64,000 nucleotides of DNA from DYEP01 sp040755615 (GTDB lineage: Bacteria > Bacillota > Sulfobacillia > DUSP01 > DYEP01), in assembly GCA_040755615.1 (NCBI GenBank), contig JBFMAL010000008.1, forward strand, positions 1-64,000. Reading direction: 5' to 3'. The stretch's first letter is position 1. The number at the start of each line of letters is the position of its first letter. This document shows positions 34,337-43,441 of the stretch, one piece after another. The translations under genes and the position numbers were made by a program. The notes under the pieces are model-generated. The model did not search any database, had not been told where the DNA came from, and saw nothing but the letters and a program-made list of their open reading frames with translations.

Positions 34337-35125
34337 TTGCACTTTCGTATTGAAACCGCGATCAATGAGATCCAGAAGAAATTCTTGGAATCCGAAAAGC
34401 CTGACGCCATACGGGCGGCTTCTGAGCACTCTGCGTTCTCCAGTCACCTTGAGGAGCTCGGCGTGAAGGTGGTTCGGATACCCCCCGCAAAAGCCCATCC
34501 ATATCAGGTGAACACGAGAGACATAGGCGTGTCGGGGCCAGACGGCGTGGTGCTGGGCAAGTTCAGGTTCGATATAAGGCGGGGTGAAATAGACATTTCT
34601 GAGCGCGCTCTATCTCAGGCAAACGTGCGCATCGTGGGCCGAACGACGCGCTGCTTCGAGGGCGGGGACTTTGTGTACATAGGTCCTGGTAAGGCCGCGC
34701 TTGGCGTGGGGGTCAGGACAGACCCGGATGTTGTAGAAGAACTTACCCGCCTACTTCAAGTTGACATTGTGACAGTGTCTTTTGCTGAAGAATTCCTTCA
34801 TCTTGACATGGTGTTTAACTGTGTCGCCCCGGGCATCTGTGTGCGCTGCCCTGATGCTCTGCCCGGCGACTTCCTTTCCTACATTGATTCGCTCGGATTC
34901 GATTCCATTGAAGTGACAAAGGAGGACGTGTTTAACCACGCATGTAACCTCCTTGCACTCGCTCCCTTTCACGTGGTCGCACCGAGGGAACACCCGTATG
35001 TGACAAAAGCTCTGCGCGCTCGCGGGGTCCGCGTGGACGTGATCGACCTCACCGAAATCACAAAAAGCGGTGGAGGGCCTCGCTGCATATCTTTCCCGAT
35101 CGCCCGGGAACCGTGTAGCACGTGA
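34337..35125 (+). CDS. amidinohydrolase (arginine deiminase/DDAH family), N-terminus apparently frameshifted
   Basis: A pentein-fold enzyme acting on guanidino compounds. Visible active-site pieces are FEGGDFVYIG (Glu, Asp), LHLDMVFN with the catalytic His, and GGGPRCISFPI with the nucleophilic Cys near the C-terminus. Standard start codons first allow TTG at 34337, which removes conserved-looking residues. The same frame reads upstream as GRLLHVALCEPLHFR, a family-like N-terminus, but lacks a start codon and meets TGA at 34262-34264. A TTG at 34284, seven bases after GGAGGGAGGAA, would fit if the G4 run at 34286-34289 had one more G. Thus either one base is missing, or a rare start is used. 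It lies upstream of the transporter and near a nitrilase, which suggests guanidino/carbamoyl catabolism. Confidence 0.75.
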   Translation: MHFRIETAINEIQKKFLESEKPDAIRAASEHSAFSSHLEELGVKVVRIPPAKAHPYQVNTRDIGVSGPDGVVLGKFRFDIRRGEIDISERALSQANVRIVGRTTRCFEGGDFVYIGPGKAALGVGVRTDPDVVEELTRLLQVDIVTVSFAEEFLHLDMVFNCVAPGICVRCPDALPGDFLSYIDSLGFDSIEVTKEDVFNHACNLLALAPFHVVAPREHPYVTKALRARGVRVDVIDLTEITKSGGGPRCISFPIAREPCST

Positions 35126-35130
35126 GTTTA

Positions 35131-35208
35131 CGGCCAAGGTATTCTCTGGCCGCATGACTTTGTCGAAATAGGATACGCACCGCGCCGCTAACCCTGCTTG
35201 ATTAGCGG
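35131..35208. other. two hairpins in the gap before the transporter
   Basis: CGGCCA (35131-35136) pairs with TGGCCG (35147-35152), and CCGCTAA (35185-35191) with TTAGCGG (35202-35208). Neither is followed by a U-tract. They may mark a processed junction or a leader of the transporter mRNA. Confidence 0.3.
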
Positions 35209-35291
35209 TACGGAGGGGGTGGGACAGTACACGGACATCTAGGTGACAGCGTCTCTTTTCCGGTTTGGAAAAACTCAATGGAGGTGGTCCA

Positions 35292-36650
35292 ATGAACAAA
35301 GGTAAAGGCGGTTATAAGGTCGAGCCGGCTCGCTTTTGGAAGTTCTTGATCCCGTCCGTTATCGGTATTCTCATCTATATCGTACCCCTTCCATGGAAAG
35401 GCGCCTTCAGCATCGTCGTAGGCATGATGGCGGACACGCTAGAAAAGACTTTCTCCAATGTAGTCCCTTACTTCATTACGACTGTGATCTGCCTGTCAGC
35501 CCTTATTGCGCTTTTTACTCGCCTGGCAAAACCCAAGGCGATCCTAGACAATGCCTACCTGAACAAGCTGTTCAACACAACGCCGTTCTGGCTCACTTTC
35601 AGGTGCGTAGGCGCGGTGTTCGCGGTCATGACATTGTTTAAGATCGGACCGGAGTTTATCTGGCACGCCAATACGGGCGGCCTCATGCTTCATGTACTCT
35701 TACAGGTACTTACGTTCTGGTTCCTAGCTGCAGGCTTCTTCCTCCCGCTGCTCACGGACTTCGGAGCCATGGACTATGTGGGCACGCTGCTCCGGCCCGC
35801 ATTCCGACCCCTGTTTACCATCCCGGGGAGGTCGGCCATCGATGCAACGGCGTCCTTCATCGGCAGCGCGCCCATCGGCGTGGTGATCACCAACCGCCAG
35901 TACGTGGGCGGGTTTTATACCCTGAGAGAAGCGGCTGTCATCGCGACGTGCTTCTCAATCGTATCGCTACCCTTTAACCTGGTTGTGGCAGGATTCCTCG
36001 ATCTTATGCACCTATTCCCTAAGTGGTACCTGACGGTCATCATCGTCACCGTGGTGAACGCCATAGTCCTCCCGAGGATCTACCCCCTCAACAAGAAGCC
36101 AGATTCATACCACCCAGTCACAGGAAAACGCGTTGAGGAGGAGATCCCTGCGGGCCTCTCTATGAACGCGTGGGCTCTGCAGAACGCAATGAAGAGGGCT
36201 GACGAGGTAGAGTCCTGGATGCACGTACCGAGAGAAGGCACAAAGATCGTGCTCGACGTGTGGTTCGGAGTGGAGCCCTTGGTCATGGCCTGGGGTACCA
36301 TCGCCCTAGTCATCGCTGAGTTTACCCCGTTCTTCAACTGGATCTCTACGCCGTTTGCCTATTACTTACAGCTCTTGCAGGTACCTGAAGCGGTGGCAGC
36401 TGCACCGGCAGCTCTTGTAGGTTTTGCCGACATGTTCCTCCCTGCCATCCTTATCAAGGGGCTGCCAGAGCTGACCAGGTTCATCCTAGGCGTGCTGTCT
36501 ATCACCCAGCTGATCTACATGACGGAAGTAGGCGCCATCCTGCTTCAGTCTGATATGAAGATCTCGTTGTGGGACCTTGTCGTCATATTCCTCGAGAGAA
36601 CCATACTATCGCTGCCCCTCATCACTCTCGCAGCGGCTATACTGCTTTGA
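35292..36650 (+). CDS. YjiH-family (nucleoside-recognition/gate domain) membrane transporter
   Basis: A 452-residue integral membrane protein with about ten segments. Stretches such as VVPYFITTVICLSALIALF, DFGAMDYVGTLLRPAFRPLF and SAPIGVVITNRQYVGGFYT resemble YjiH-type Gate-domain proteins related to nucleoside or amino-acid permeases. GGAGGTGG precedes ATG at 35292; the frame is open to 35265 without a better start. It ends at a strong terminator, so it is the last gene of the plus-strand run from the amidinohydrolase. Transport of the pathway substrate is inferred from position. Confidence 0.75.
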   Translation: MNKGKGGYKVEPARFWKFLIPSVIGILIYIVPLPWKGAFSIVVGMMADTLEKTFSNVVPYFITTVICLSALIALFTRLAKPKAILDNAYLNKLFNTTPFWLTFRCVGAVFAVMTLFKIGPEFIWHANTGGLMLHVLLQVLTFWFLAAGFFLPLLTDFGAMDYVGTLLRPAFRPLFTIPGRSAIDATASFIGSAPIGVVITNRQYVGGFYTLREAAVIATCFSIVSLPFNLVVAGFLDLMHLFPKWYLTVIIVTVVNAIVLPRIYPLNKKPDSYHPVTGKRVEEEIPAGLSMNAWALQNAMKRADEVESWMHVPREGTKIVLDVWFGVEPLVMAWGTIALVIAEFTPFFNWISTPFAYYLQLLQVPEAVAAAPAALVGFADMFLPAILIKGLPELTRFILGVLSITQLIYMTEVGAILLQSDMKISLWDLVVIFLERTILSLPLITLAAAILL

Positions 36651-36676
36651 AAACCAAACCTGCTAGCTAATAGAGA

Positions 36677-36707
36677 ACAAAAGCTCCCGGAACACGGGGG
36701 CTTTTGT
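36677..36707 (+). terminator. intrinsic terminator after the YjiH-type transporter
   Basis: ACAAAAGCTCCC (36677-36688) pairs with GGGGGCTTTTGT (36696-36707), twelve pairs with one G-U, seven-base loop. The descending arm carries the T-run CTTTTGT. It is nearly symmetric and could work on both strands. Confidence 0.7.
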
Positions 36708-36709
36708 CG

Positions 36710-37007
36710 CTTAGAATTCAGAGGCAAGTTAGTGCAATGTAAAAGGTACGAACCGCGTGACTTTCGGTGCACGTGCGCTCGCACGCAGCCGTGCACTCAC
36801 CTCACGCGTGCCCACTCTTGATTACGAGAATAGAGAAAGGTGCGCATCACGTTGAAAGGATGCCTGCAAGCTCTGGCAGGCTCTTGTTGTGTCAATCCAC
36901 GGTCATGAGAGAAACAAGCCGCGCCCGGGAACGACGCAGCCCGCGTTCACATGGAGGAACACAACGCTATTTGAAGAAGTTATCATAATAGGAGGGAGGG
37001 AGACCGT
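36710..37007. other. 300-base gap before the PucR gene, no gene seen
   Basis: Only a short hairpin is visible (GCCTGC...GCAGGC around 36863-36883). Open frames here are short and unlike any family. The PucR promoter and, probably, binding sites for a regulator should lie here. Confidence 0.4.
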
Positions 37008-38735
37008 GTGTCCATCAGTGTGCAAGAAGCCATGCTGCTTGAGCCTTTTCGTCGAGCTCGGTTGATTGCAGGGCAGGGCGGATTGGACCGGCTGATCAGG
37101 TCTGTCACAGTTATGGATACGCCCGATATAGCCAACTGGCTGAAGGGTAACGAGCTGCTCCTCAGCAACATATTTGTCATCCGCGATGATCCCAAGGCGC
37201 AGGTCGCCCTTATCAAAGAGATCGTCAACAAGGGTGCTGCGGCGCTCGGTATAAAGCTGAAGCGGTTCGTTGACAGCATCCCACAGGAAATGATTGAACT
37301 AGCAGACGAGCTCTGTCTTCCCATTATTGAAATGCCTGTAGACGTCGCGTGGATCGACGTAATCACACCAGTGCTTGGCGAGGTCTTGAACAGGCAGCTC
37401 ACCGCGCTCGAGCGGTCAGAAGAGATCCACCGCAGGTTTACGTCAACAGTGTTAAAGGGCGGAGGGCTATCCGCCATTGCGGACAACCTGGCCGAACTGA
37501 TCAGGTTTTCGGTGACAATTACTGACGCGGCGTTCACTGTGTTGGCGGAAGCTGGCGCAGGCGCGGCCGTACCGGGCGGGTTCGTGCCTCTTGGTGATTT
37601 GGTAAGACATCTTGAAGAAGCTACCGAAGTGAAGACACCGCTAGGCCACAGCTTCTTCAGGGTAAGACTGAATGGCGTCGATTGTCTGTGCTGTCCGGTA
37701 AAGGCAGAGCAGGACCTCTACGGCTACCTGCTAGTGTGGTTGCCCGCAGAGGCGGAGGTGACCGAACGAGACACAGTGGCCATAGAGCACGGGCTCACCG
37801 TCACCGCACTGGAGATGGTGAAACGCCAGGCCGTCTCCGAAGTGGCGCGGAGATTTCAGAACAACTTCATCCTTGATCTTCTCACAGGCAACATGGAGTC
37901 GCGCGAGACAGTCATAGGTAGGGGTAAATCGTTCGGCTGGAATCTTGAGGTCCCATACTGGCTTATGATACTTGACATTGACGAGTTTGAGCGATTCTAC
38001 CTGAATCAGACCAGAGCTGACGATCACCGGGCACAGAGAGTCCGGGAACAATTCGTGAACAGCGTAAGACGGGCGCTGGTGGATGAAGGGTTTGGCGAAG
38101 AGGCTATGACAATGGATCTGAGCGACAGCGTCACGGTGCTGCTGCCGAAGAAAGATGAACGATGTGACTGCAAAAGTATTGCCTCACGGATCAAAGACCG
38201 CGTGACCCGGGACATGAAGGAAGTCACCGTCTCAGCAGGGATAGGTCGCTTTTACCCGGATATCATGGACTTGAAGCGCTCTTACCGGGAAGCTAAGCAG
38301 GCGCTGACCCTGGGGCGTGCGGTTTGGGGGAGAAACTCAGTGATCCACTTCGATGACCTTGGTGCATACCGCGTGCTTTGCTCCATAACCGACCGGGAAG
38401 AGTTGCTGGCGTTTCATCACGAGACCATCGTGCCGCTACTTCAATATGACGAGAAAACAGACAGCGACCTCATACGAACGCTCGAAACCTACTTCAGCTG
38501 CCAAGAGAATATCAAGGCGACGGCGCAGAAGATGTTCATCCACCCGAACACCGTGCGCTACAGGCTGAACAGAATCTCGGACCTGGTGGGCCTTTCGCTG
38601 GAAAGGAGCGAGGATCGGCTGAATCTCCAGATCGGGCTGAAGGTGCACCGCCTGCTCGGCGGCAAACCCCGTGCCTTGTCACAGTTCACTAACCAGGACG
38701 GGGAATCTTTGGCGAAAAGCACAAAGGAAGCTTGA
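37008..38735 (+). CDS. PucR-family transcriptional regulator
   Basis: A 575-residue activator of purine- or amino-acid-catabolism type. Residues 1-125 form the PucR N-terminal sensor (VQEAMLLEPFRRARLIAG, WLKGNELLLSN). The middle, around 290-420, is the CdaR GGDEF-like domain (VSAGIGRFYPDIMDLKRSYR). The C-terminus, around 500-560, has the HTH_30 helix-turn-helix with ATAQKMFIHPNTVRYRLNRI. Such proteins respond to small nitrogen compounds. GTG at 37008 follows GGAGGGAGGG. It sits between the transporter and the aminotransferase and may control both flanks. Confidence 0.9.
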   Translation: MSISVQEAMLLEPFRRARLIAGQGGLDRLIRSVTVMDTPDIANWLKGNELLLSNIFVIRDDPKAQVALIKEIVNKGAAALGIKLKRFVDSIPQEMIELADELCLPIIEMPVDVAWIDVITPVLGEVLNRQLTALERSEEIHRRFTSTVLKGGGLSAIADNLAELIRFSVTITDAAFTVLAEAGAGAAVPGGFVPLGDLVRHLEEATEVKTPLGHSFFRVRLNGVDCLCCPVKAEQDLYGYLLVWLPAEAEVTERDTVAIEHGLTVTALEMVKRQAVSEVARRFQNNFILDLLTGNMESRETVIGRGKSFGWNLEVPYWLMILDIDEFERFYLNQTRADDHRAQRVREQFVNSVRRALVDEGFGEEAMTMDLSDSVTVLLPKKDERCDCKSIASRIKDRVTRDMKEVTVSAGIGRFYPDIMDLKRSYREAKQALTLGRAVWGRNSVIHFDDLGAYRVLCSITDREELLAFHHETIVPLLQYDEKTDSDLIRTLETYFSCQENIKATAQKMFIHPNTVRYRLNRISDLVGLSLERSEDRLNLQIGLKVHRLLGGKPRALSQFTNQDGESLAKSTKEA

Positions 38736-38794
38736 CTGCAGTCCGAGAAAATCACGATAGCTTCTTTTTTTCTTTGCAGAACTGGGGGTTGGAT

Positions 38795-39970
38795 TTGTTG
38801 AACTGGGACAAGTACATTTCGAAGGCTAGCGCCGGGCTTTTGGAATTCGGTATAAGGAAGATATTTGAGGCCGCGCAGAAGCTCGAAGCGCAGGGCTCGC
38901 GCATCATCCACCTTGAACTCGGAAGGCCGGACTTTGATACGCCGTGCCACATAAAGAACGCTGCCATCTCAGCGCTGGAGGCAGGTGAGGTACACTACAC
39001 TTCCAATTGGGGCTTGCCCGCCCTGAGGGAGGCCGTCGCATCGTATATCCATCGCAAGACAGGCGTCAGCTACAACCCGCACACCGAGACCCTCGTGACC
39101 GTCGGTGGCAGCGAAGCGGTGTTTCTTGCCTTTGCCGCCCTGCTAGACCCGGGGGATGAAGTGCTGGTGGGCGTTCCCGCGTATCCCACCTACCTGAACG
39201 TACCTCAATTTTTCGGAGCACGCGTGGTGTTGTTTGAGTGCCCGGAGCAGCTGGATTTCGCGCCCGACCCCGATGACATAAGGAGGAAGGTTTCAGGAAG
39301 GACTAAACTCCTGGTGCTCAACACCCCGAACAACCCGACGGGCAGCGTGTATCCATCCGATATCCTCCAGGAAGTGTGCCGCATCGCGTGTGAGAACGAC
39401 CTCATCGTGCTGTCAGACGAGATATACTGCGAGTTGGTTTACGAAGGCGCGCATATTTCGCCCGCAGTCTTTCCCGGCATGAAACAGCGCACGCTTATAT
39501 TAAACGGGCTGTCAAAGACCTATTCAATGACGGGCTGGCGCGTGGGGTACGCTGTGGGGCCTGCCGAGATCCTTACGCCTATGTATAAGGTGCACCAGTA
39601 TAACACCGCGTGCGCGCCGTCGTTCTGCCAGATCGGCGCAGTAACCGCGCTTACCTCCGACCAGAGCTGCGTGGATGTTATGCGCGGCGAGTTCAGGCGC
39701 AGGCGGGACTTGATCACGTCCTACCTCAATCAGGTCAAAGGTTTCACCGCCCGCACACCGCAGGGAGCGTTCTATGCCTTTCCCAGGATCTCGGTCCCTG
39801 GTATGAGCGATGTGGAGGTCGCCTTCTATCTCCTTGAGAAGGCGGGAGTGGCTCTCGTGCCGGGGAGCTTCTTTGGTACTCCCGGATTTCTGAGGCTGTC
39901 ATATGCCAGTTCTACTGAAAACCTAAAGAGCGCGGGCGAGCGGATCATCGAAGCGATGGCCGCACTGTAG
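38795..39970 (+). CDS. class I/II pyridoxal-phosphate aminotransferase
   Basis: An aminotransferase of about 391 residues. The PLP lysine is in GLSKTYSMTGWRVGYAVG, NTPNNPTGSVY and LSDEIYCELVY are the cofactor contacts, and a C-terminal FLRLSYASS holds the substrate Arg in RLSY. It resembles aspartate/aromatic aminotransferases of subgroup I-gamma. The start is one of three TTG codons (38789, 38795, 38798) after GGGGG at 38784-38788; the frame is open to 38732. Substrate is unknown, but a beta-alanine- or GABA-like amine product of the neighbouring amidase would be a sensible candidate. Confidence 0.85.
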   Translation: MLNWDKYISKASAGLLEFGIRKIFEAAQKLEAQGSRIIHLELGRPDFDTPCHIKNAAISALEAGEVHYTSNWGLPALREAVASYIHRKTGVSYNPHTETLVTVGGSEAVFLAFAALLDPGDEVLVGVPAYPTYLNVPQFFGARVVLFECPEQLDFAPDPDDIRRKVSGRTKLLVLNTPNNPTGSVYPSDILQEVCRIACENDLIVLSDEIYCELVYEGAHISPAVFPGMKQRTLILNGLSKTYSMTGWRVGYAVGPAEILTPMYKVHQYNTACAPSFCQIGAVTALTSDQSCVDVMRGEFRRRRDLITSYLNQVKGFTARTPQGAFYAFPRISVPGMSDVEVAFYLLEKAGVALVPGSFFGTPGFLRLSYASSTENLKSAGERIIEAMAAL

Positions 39971-40090
39971 AGCGCTTCGCAAACCCTGGACGTTCCGTCT
40001 TGTAATTGAGACATGCTGTAAGCAGCCTTTGAGTTCTCCGTTAGGGCGCGTCCATTTTCGCAGATATGAGACGCACGCATAAGAAACGCC

Positions 40091-40125
40091 AGCATCGGGC
40101 AGCTAACGCCTGATGCTTCCTTTTT
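40091..40125 (+). terminator. intrinsic terminator after the aminotransferase
   Basis: AGCATCGGGC (40091-40100) pairs with GCCTGATGCT (40108-40117) with one G-U, followed by TCCTTTTT. Confidence 0.65.
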
Positions 40126-40182
40126 GGTACGGAACGTGCACGTGTGACCCAGTATGAGGCTATATGCGGGGGAGTGTGATCC

Positions 40183-41058
40183 ATGACTCGAAAACCGATC
40201 AAGGTGTCGCTGATACAGGTGCGTTGCACGGACGATACGGTGCATAATCTCGAACGGACCATCCAGTTGGTGAGGCAGGCTTCGCAGGACGGCGCCCACA
40301 TCATATGCCTTCAGGAGTTGTTCCAAACACTGTACTTCCCGCAACGGGTTGAGGTGGACAAATACCGCCTGGCTGAGCCCGTTCCCGGCCCGACCACCGA
40401 GCGTATGCGCGCCCTGGCGGAAGAACTGGGTGTCGTGCTGCTGGTTCCGTTGTACGAATACGCAATGGCCGGCGTGTACTTCAACACCTGCGTGGTAGTA
40501 GATGCCGATGGAAAGGTGCTTGGTAAGATGCGCAAATGTCACATACCTGAAGGACCACAGTACTTCGAAAAATACTACTTCACCCCAGGTGATCTGGGCT
40601 ATCCCGTGTTCCATACCCGGTACGGGCGTATCGGCGTTGGCATCTGCTGGGATGAGTGGTTCCCCGAAGTAGCGCGGATCCTCACTTTGAAAGGTGCAGA
40701 AATCGTGTTTTATCCGTCGGCCATAGGCTCTGAACCTGACCGCCCGGGCTTTGACTCCCGCGAACCCTGGGAGACAGTCATGCGCGGACATGCCATAGCC
40801 AACGGCATCTATGTGGCTGCCGTCAACAGGGTGGGAACTGAGGCGGGGATGAGTTTTTACGGTGGAAGCTTCATCGCCGACCCGCTAGGCAACGTGCTCG
40901 CCCGCGGCTCCACTACCGACGAGTGCATCGTCAGCGCCGAGGTAGACCTCAGCTGCATCCGCGAGACCAGGGACCTGTTTCAGTTCCTGAGAGACCGAAG
41001 GGTAGACACTTACCGGGATATCTTGAGGATTATGGGAGCGTGTGGAGTGGACAGCTGA
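40183..41058 (+). CDS. carbon-nitrogen hydrolase (N-carbamoylputrescine amidase/beta-ureidopropionase-like)
   Basis: A 291-residue nitrilase-superfamily amidase with the Glu-Lys-Cys triad in CLQELFQT, KMRKCHIPE and GICWDEWFPE. The lengths between triad members and the PEGPQYFEKYYFTPGD stretch fit the N-carbamoylputrescine amidase and beta-ureidopropionase branch, enzymes that release CO2 and ammonia from N-carbamoyl amines. ATG at 40183 follows GGGGGAGTG. With an amidinohydrolase at 34337-35125, a two-step route guanidino to carbamoyl to amine is conceivable. Confidence 0.88.
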   Translation: MTRKPIKVSLIQVRCTDDTVHNLERTIQLVRQASQDGAHIICLQELFQTLYFPQRVEVDKYRLAEPVPGPTTERMRALAEELGVVLLVPLYEYAMAGVYFNTCVVVDADGKVLGKMRKCHIPEGPQYFEKYYFTPGDLGYPVFHTRYGRIGVGICWDEWFPEVARILTLKGAEIVFYPSAIGSEPDRPGFDSREPWETVMRGHAIANGIYVAAVNRVGTEAGMSFYGGSFIADPLGNVLARGSTTDECIVSAEVDLSCIRETRDLFQFLRDRRVDTYRDILRIMGACGVDS

Positions 41059-41498
41059 CCGCGGCCATGGTAGTGGGGTCCCTCGTTTCGACCCGACCAG
41101 TCTCCACGCTGTCGCCAACGCAGGCATTGCCGGCGAATACACGAGCCACATCATCACTTGAACATCTTTACGTTGTAATGAACGTAGAACAATGCTGCTG
41201 GCAGTCTTTGGCAACTTCACGCTTATCTGCGTCACCGTCTCACAACTTTCAAGACCGCATGAGCGTACACATGAGTTGTTTGCGGAACTCGACTGAAGGC
41301 CCGTCTGACTGAAGAAGCGGCACTTCTGGATCAGGCCGTCCGCGCTGTGACCCACCGCAAGCGGGACAGTATGAAAAGACATGCTCTCCCTTGTTTTTTC
41401 TTGCAGGGAACCGGCTCCACCTGTCGAATGCATACGCCGAAGGTACGCATCAGCTGCCTTCAAGGTGTGCAGGCTTTGGAGCAGGTAGGTGGTATTAG
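41059..41498. other. 440-base gap, possible decayed coding sequence
   Basis: No gene has a family resemblance here. From about 41042, one frame reads a short stretch with GSGVPRFDPTSLHAVANAG and ends at a TGA near 41160, with third positions mostly G or C. It could be a remnant of an eroded gene. The rest, to cinA, is lower in GC and shows only short frames. Confidence 0.35.
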
Positions 41499-42770
41499 AT
41501 GATCGCTGAAGTCATCACGGTTGGTACGGAGCTCTTGCTGGGTCAAATAATAAATACGAACGCGAAGTGGATAAGCGAGCGGCTGGCGGAGATCGGCGTA
41601 GATGTTTACTACCACGTGACAGCAGGAGACAACAAAGCACGACTTCGAGCGGCGCTTGAGGCAGCGATGCGGCGGGCCGACTGCGTCCTGGTCACGGGTG
41701 GTCTTGGCCCCACTGCTGATGACATTACCCGGGAGACGGTAGCCGAGTTGCTCGGTAGGGAACTACGCGAGGACGCGCGTATCCTGGCAAGCATCGAGCG
41801 GCGCTTTTCCGCGCGCGGTAGAGTGATGACCTCGAATAACAGGAAACAGGCACGGCTGGTCGAAGGCGCGAGGGCGATAGAGAATCCAAACGGCACCGCG
41901 CCCGGGCAGATCATAGAGCACGGGGGGCGCAGCATCGTGCTCTTGCCGGGGCCGCCCTCCGAACTTCAGCCTATGTTCACCCGATCCGTCATGCCATACC
42001 TGTGCGAGCGGATGGGGGAAGGCGCAGTCATTGTTTCTCGCGTGGTGAGGATCTGCGGTCCCGGAGAATCCGCAGTGGAAGAGATGGTAAAGGACTTGCT
42101 CGCTGGAGAAAACCCGACAGTAGCGCCGTATGCGTCTCTGGGAGAGGTACAGCTCAGAGTGACAGCGAAGGCCCGCGACAGGGATGCGGCGTCCCTGATG
42201 ATCGAAGGTACAGTACGTGAGATCTGCCGTCGTTTGGGCGGGGACGTCTACGGTTTTGACAACGAGGACCTGGTGTCGCTGTGCAGCCGGTTGCTCACTG
42301 AGAGGGGTCTTACGCTTGCGATAGCAGAATCGTGTACGGGAGGCCTTCTGGCATCGAGGCTCACGTCGGTCGCCGGCGCCTCGTCCTTCTTTTTCGGGTG
42401 CGTAGTCGCCTACGATAACAGCGCGAAAAGGGACATACTGGGTGTACCCGAATCTGTGATCGAGACTTTCGGGGCGGTTAGTGCTGAGTGCGCCGTGCTA
42501 ATGGCAAAACAGGCACGTTCCCGGCTAATGACAGACATCGGCATCGCCATCACAGGCATCTCCGGACCTGACGGGGGTACGGCTGAGAAGCCCGTAGGCA
42601 CCACGTTTATCGCGCTCTGTGCGCCGGAGGGTACGCTAGTGGTGAAGGAGCGGTTTCTCGGGCAACGTAACCAAAACCGGGAATGGGCGGTAGTTCGCGC
42701 TCTGGACACGTTGCGCAGACACCTGACACTGCAGGAGATCCCCGGCCAATTGTCGAACGTGTGGCAGTGA
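41499..42770 (+). CDS. cinA: CinA-family protein (nicotinamide-nucleotide amidase/ADP-ribose pyrophosphatase type)
   Basis: A 423-residue CinA. The N-terminal molybdopterin-binding-like (COG1058) domain includes ITVGTELLLGQIINTNAKW and TGGLGPTADDITRE. The C-terminal NMN-deamidase domain includes LAIAESCTGGLLASRLT and ITGISGPDGGTAEKPVG. Full-length CinA enzymes clean up pyridine-nucleotide by-products and are common next to recA in Firmicutes. ATG at 41499 follows GCAGGTAGGTGG. Confidence 0.93.
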   Translation: MIAEVITVGTELLLGQIINTNAKWISERLAEIGVDVYYHVTAGDNKARLRAALEAAMRRADCVLVTGGLGPTADDITRETVAELLGRELREDARILASIERRFSARGRVMTSNNRKQARLVEGARAIENPNGTAPGQIIEHGGRSIVLLPGPPSELQPMFTRSVMPYLCERMGEGAVIVSRVVRICGPGESAVEEMVKDLLAGENPTVAPYASLGEVQLRVTAKARDRDAASLMIEGTVREICRRLGGDVYGFDNEDLVSLCSRLLTERGLTLAIAESCTGGLLASRLTSVAGASSFFFGCVVAYDNSAKRDILGVPESVIETFGAVSAECAVLMAKQARSRLMTDIGIAITGISGPDGGTAEKPVGTTFIALCAPEGTLVVKERFLGQRNQNREWAVVRALDTLRRHLTLQEIPGQLSNVWQ

Positions 42771-42826
42771 CGGGACAGGCTTTTGGGAACGGAAGGGAGT
42801 GTCGCCAACTGGCTGCAGGGAGAGTG

Positions 42827-43381
42827 ATGCGGCTCTTTGTCGCCTGTGCATTGAGCGAGGAAGCCAGGGAAAAGGTGGGCGAGGTTATCGTGAGCCTTTC
42901 CCGCTCGGGGGCGGATTTCCGATGGGTACCACCCGAAAACCTTCACCTTACGCTGAAATTCCTCGGAGATGTGAAAGCCGCAGACGTAGCGGCTGTAACC
43001 GATGCGGTCCGGAACGCGGTACATGGTAAGCGTCCATTCAGGGTCACGCTTGGCAACGTATCGGTATTTCCCTCTCCCGCAAACCCGCGTGTCATCTGGG
43101 TGGGCGTCACGGAGGGAACGGAGGCGCTGCGCTCGCTCGCAGGCGCAGTGGACAGCGCGCTGTCGCAGCTCGGGTTCCCACGGGAGGCGCGCCCGTTTAC
43201 CGGTCACATCACTATTGGCCGCAGGCGGACACATGTCGAACCTGGTGCCATGCGGGACAGACTCCCCTTAGAGGTGCCCGGTATAAGTTCATTTGTAATA
43301 TCTTCAGTGGAGGTCATGAGAAGCGTCCTCGGACCGGGTGCTCCCACCTACTCCGTGATCTCCAGCGCGAAGCTTGAGTGA
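42827..43381 (+). CDS. thpR: RNA 2',3'-cyclic phosphodiesterase (2H family)
   Basis: A 184-residue 2H phosphoesterase with both HxTx motifs, HLTLKF and HITIGR. It was once called 2'-5' RNA ligase. MRLFVACALSEEAREKV is the typical start. ATG at 42827 (or GTG at 42824) follows GGGAGAG; the frame is open to 42683, inside the end of cinA. The recA promoter overlaps its final codons. Confidence 0.9.
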   Translation: MRLFVACALSEEAREKVGEVIVSLSRSGADFRWVPPENLHLTLKFLGDVKAADVAAVTDAVRNAVHGKRPFRVTLGNVSVFPSPANPRVIWVGVTEGTEALRSLAGAVDSALSQLGFPREARPFTGHITIGRRRTHVEPGAMRDRLPLEVPGISSFVISSVEVMRSVLGPGAPTYSVISSAKLE

Positions 43382-43402
43382 GATGAGCAGCAGTGCTATA
43401 CT
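43374..43402 (+). promoter_or_regulatory. sigma-A-type promoter of recA
   Basis: TTGAGT (43374-43379), 17 bases, TATACT (43397-43402), 40 bases before the recA start. I see no Bacillus-type LexA box (GAAC...GTTC) over or near it. Confidence 0.6.
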
Positions 43403-43441
43403 AGTTCTGTCAGCATTTACCAGCAAGGAGGGAGGACCGGA

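Noticed and set aside
36767..36988. Open frame of 73 codons before the PucR gene
   Set aside because: No ribosome-binding site, Arg/His/Ser-rich content and no resemblance to any protein. It is treated as noncoding.
40885..41463. Minus-strand frame of 192 codons across the gap before cinA
   Set aside because: It overlaps the end of the amidase, has no ribosome-binding site or family motif and has a composition typical of shadow frames.
43380..43441. LexA-type SOS operator at recA
   Set aside because: I looked for a GAAC-N4-GTTC-like dyad around the promoter and start and found none. A diverged site cannot be excluded.
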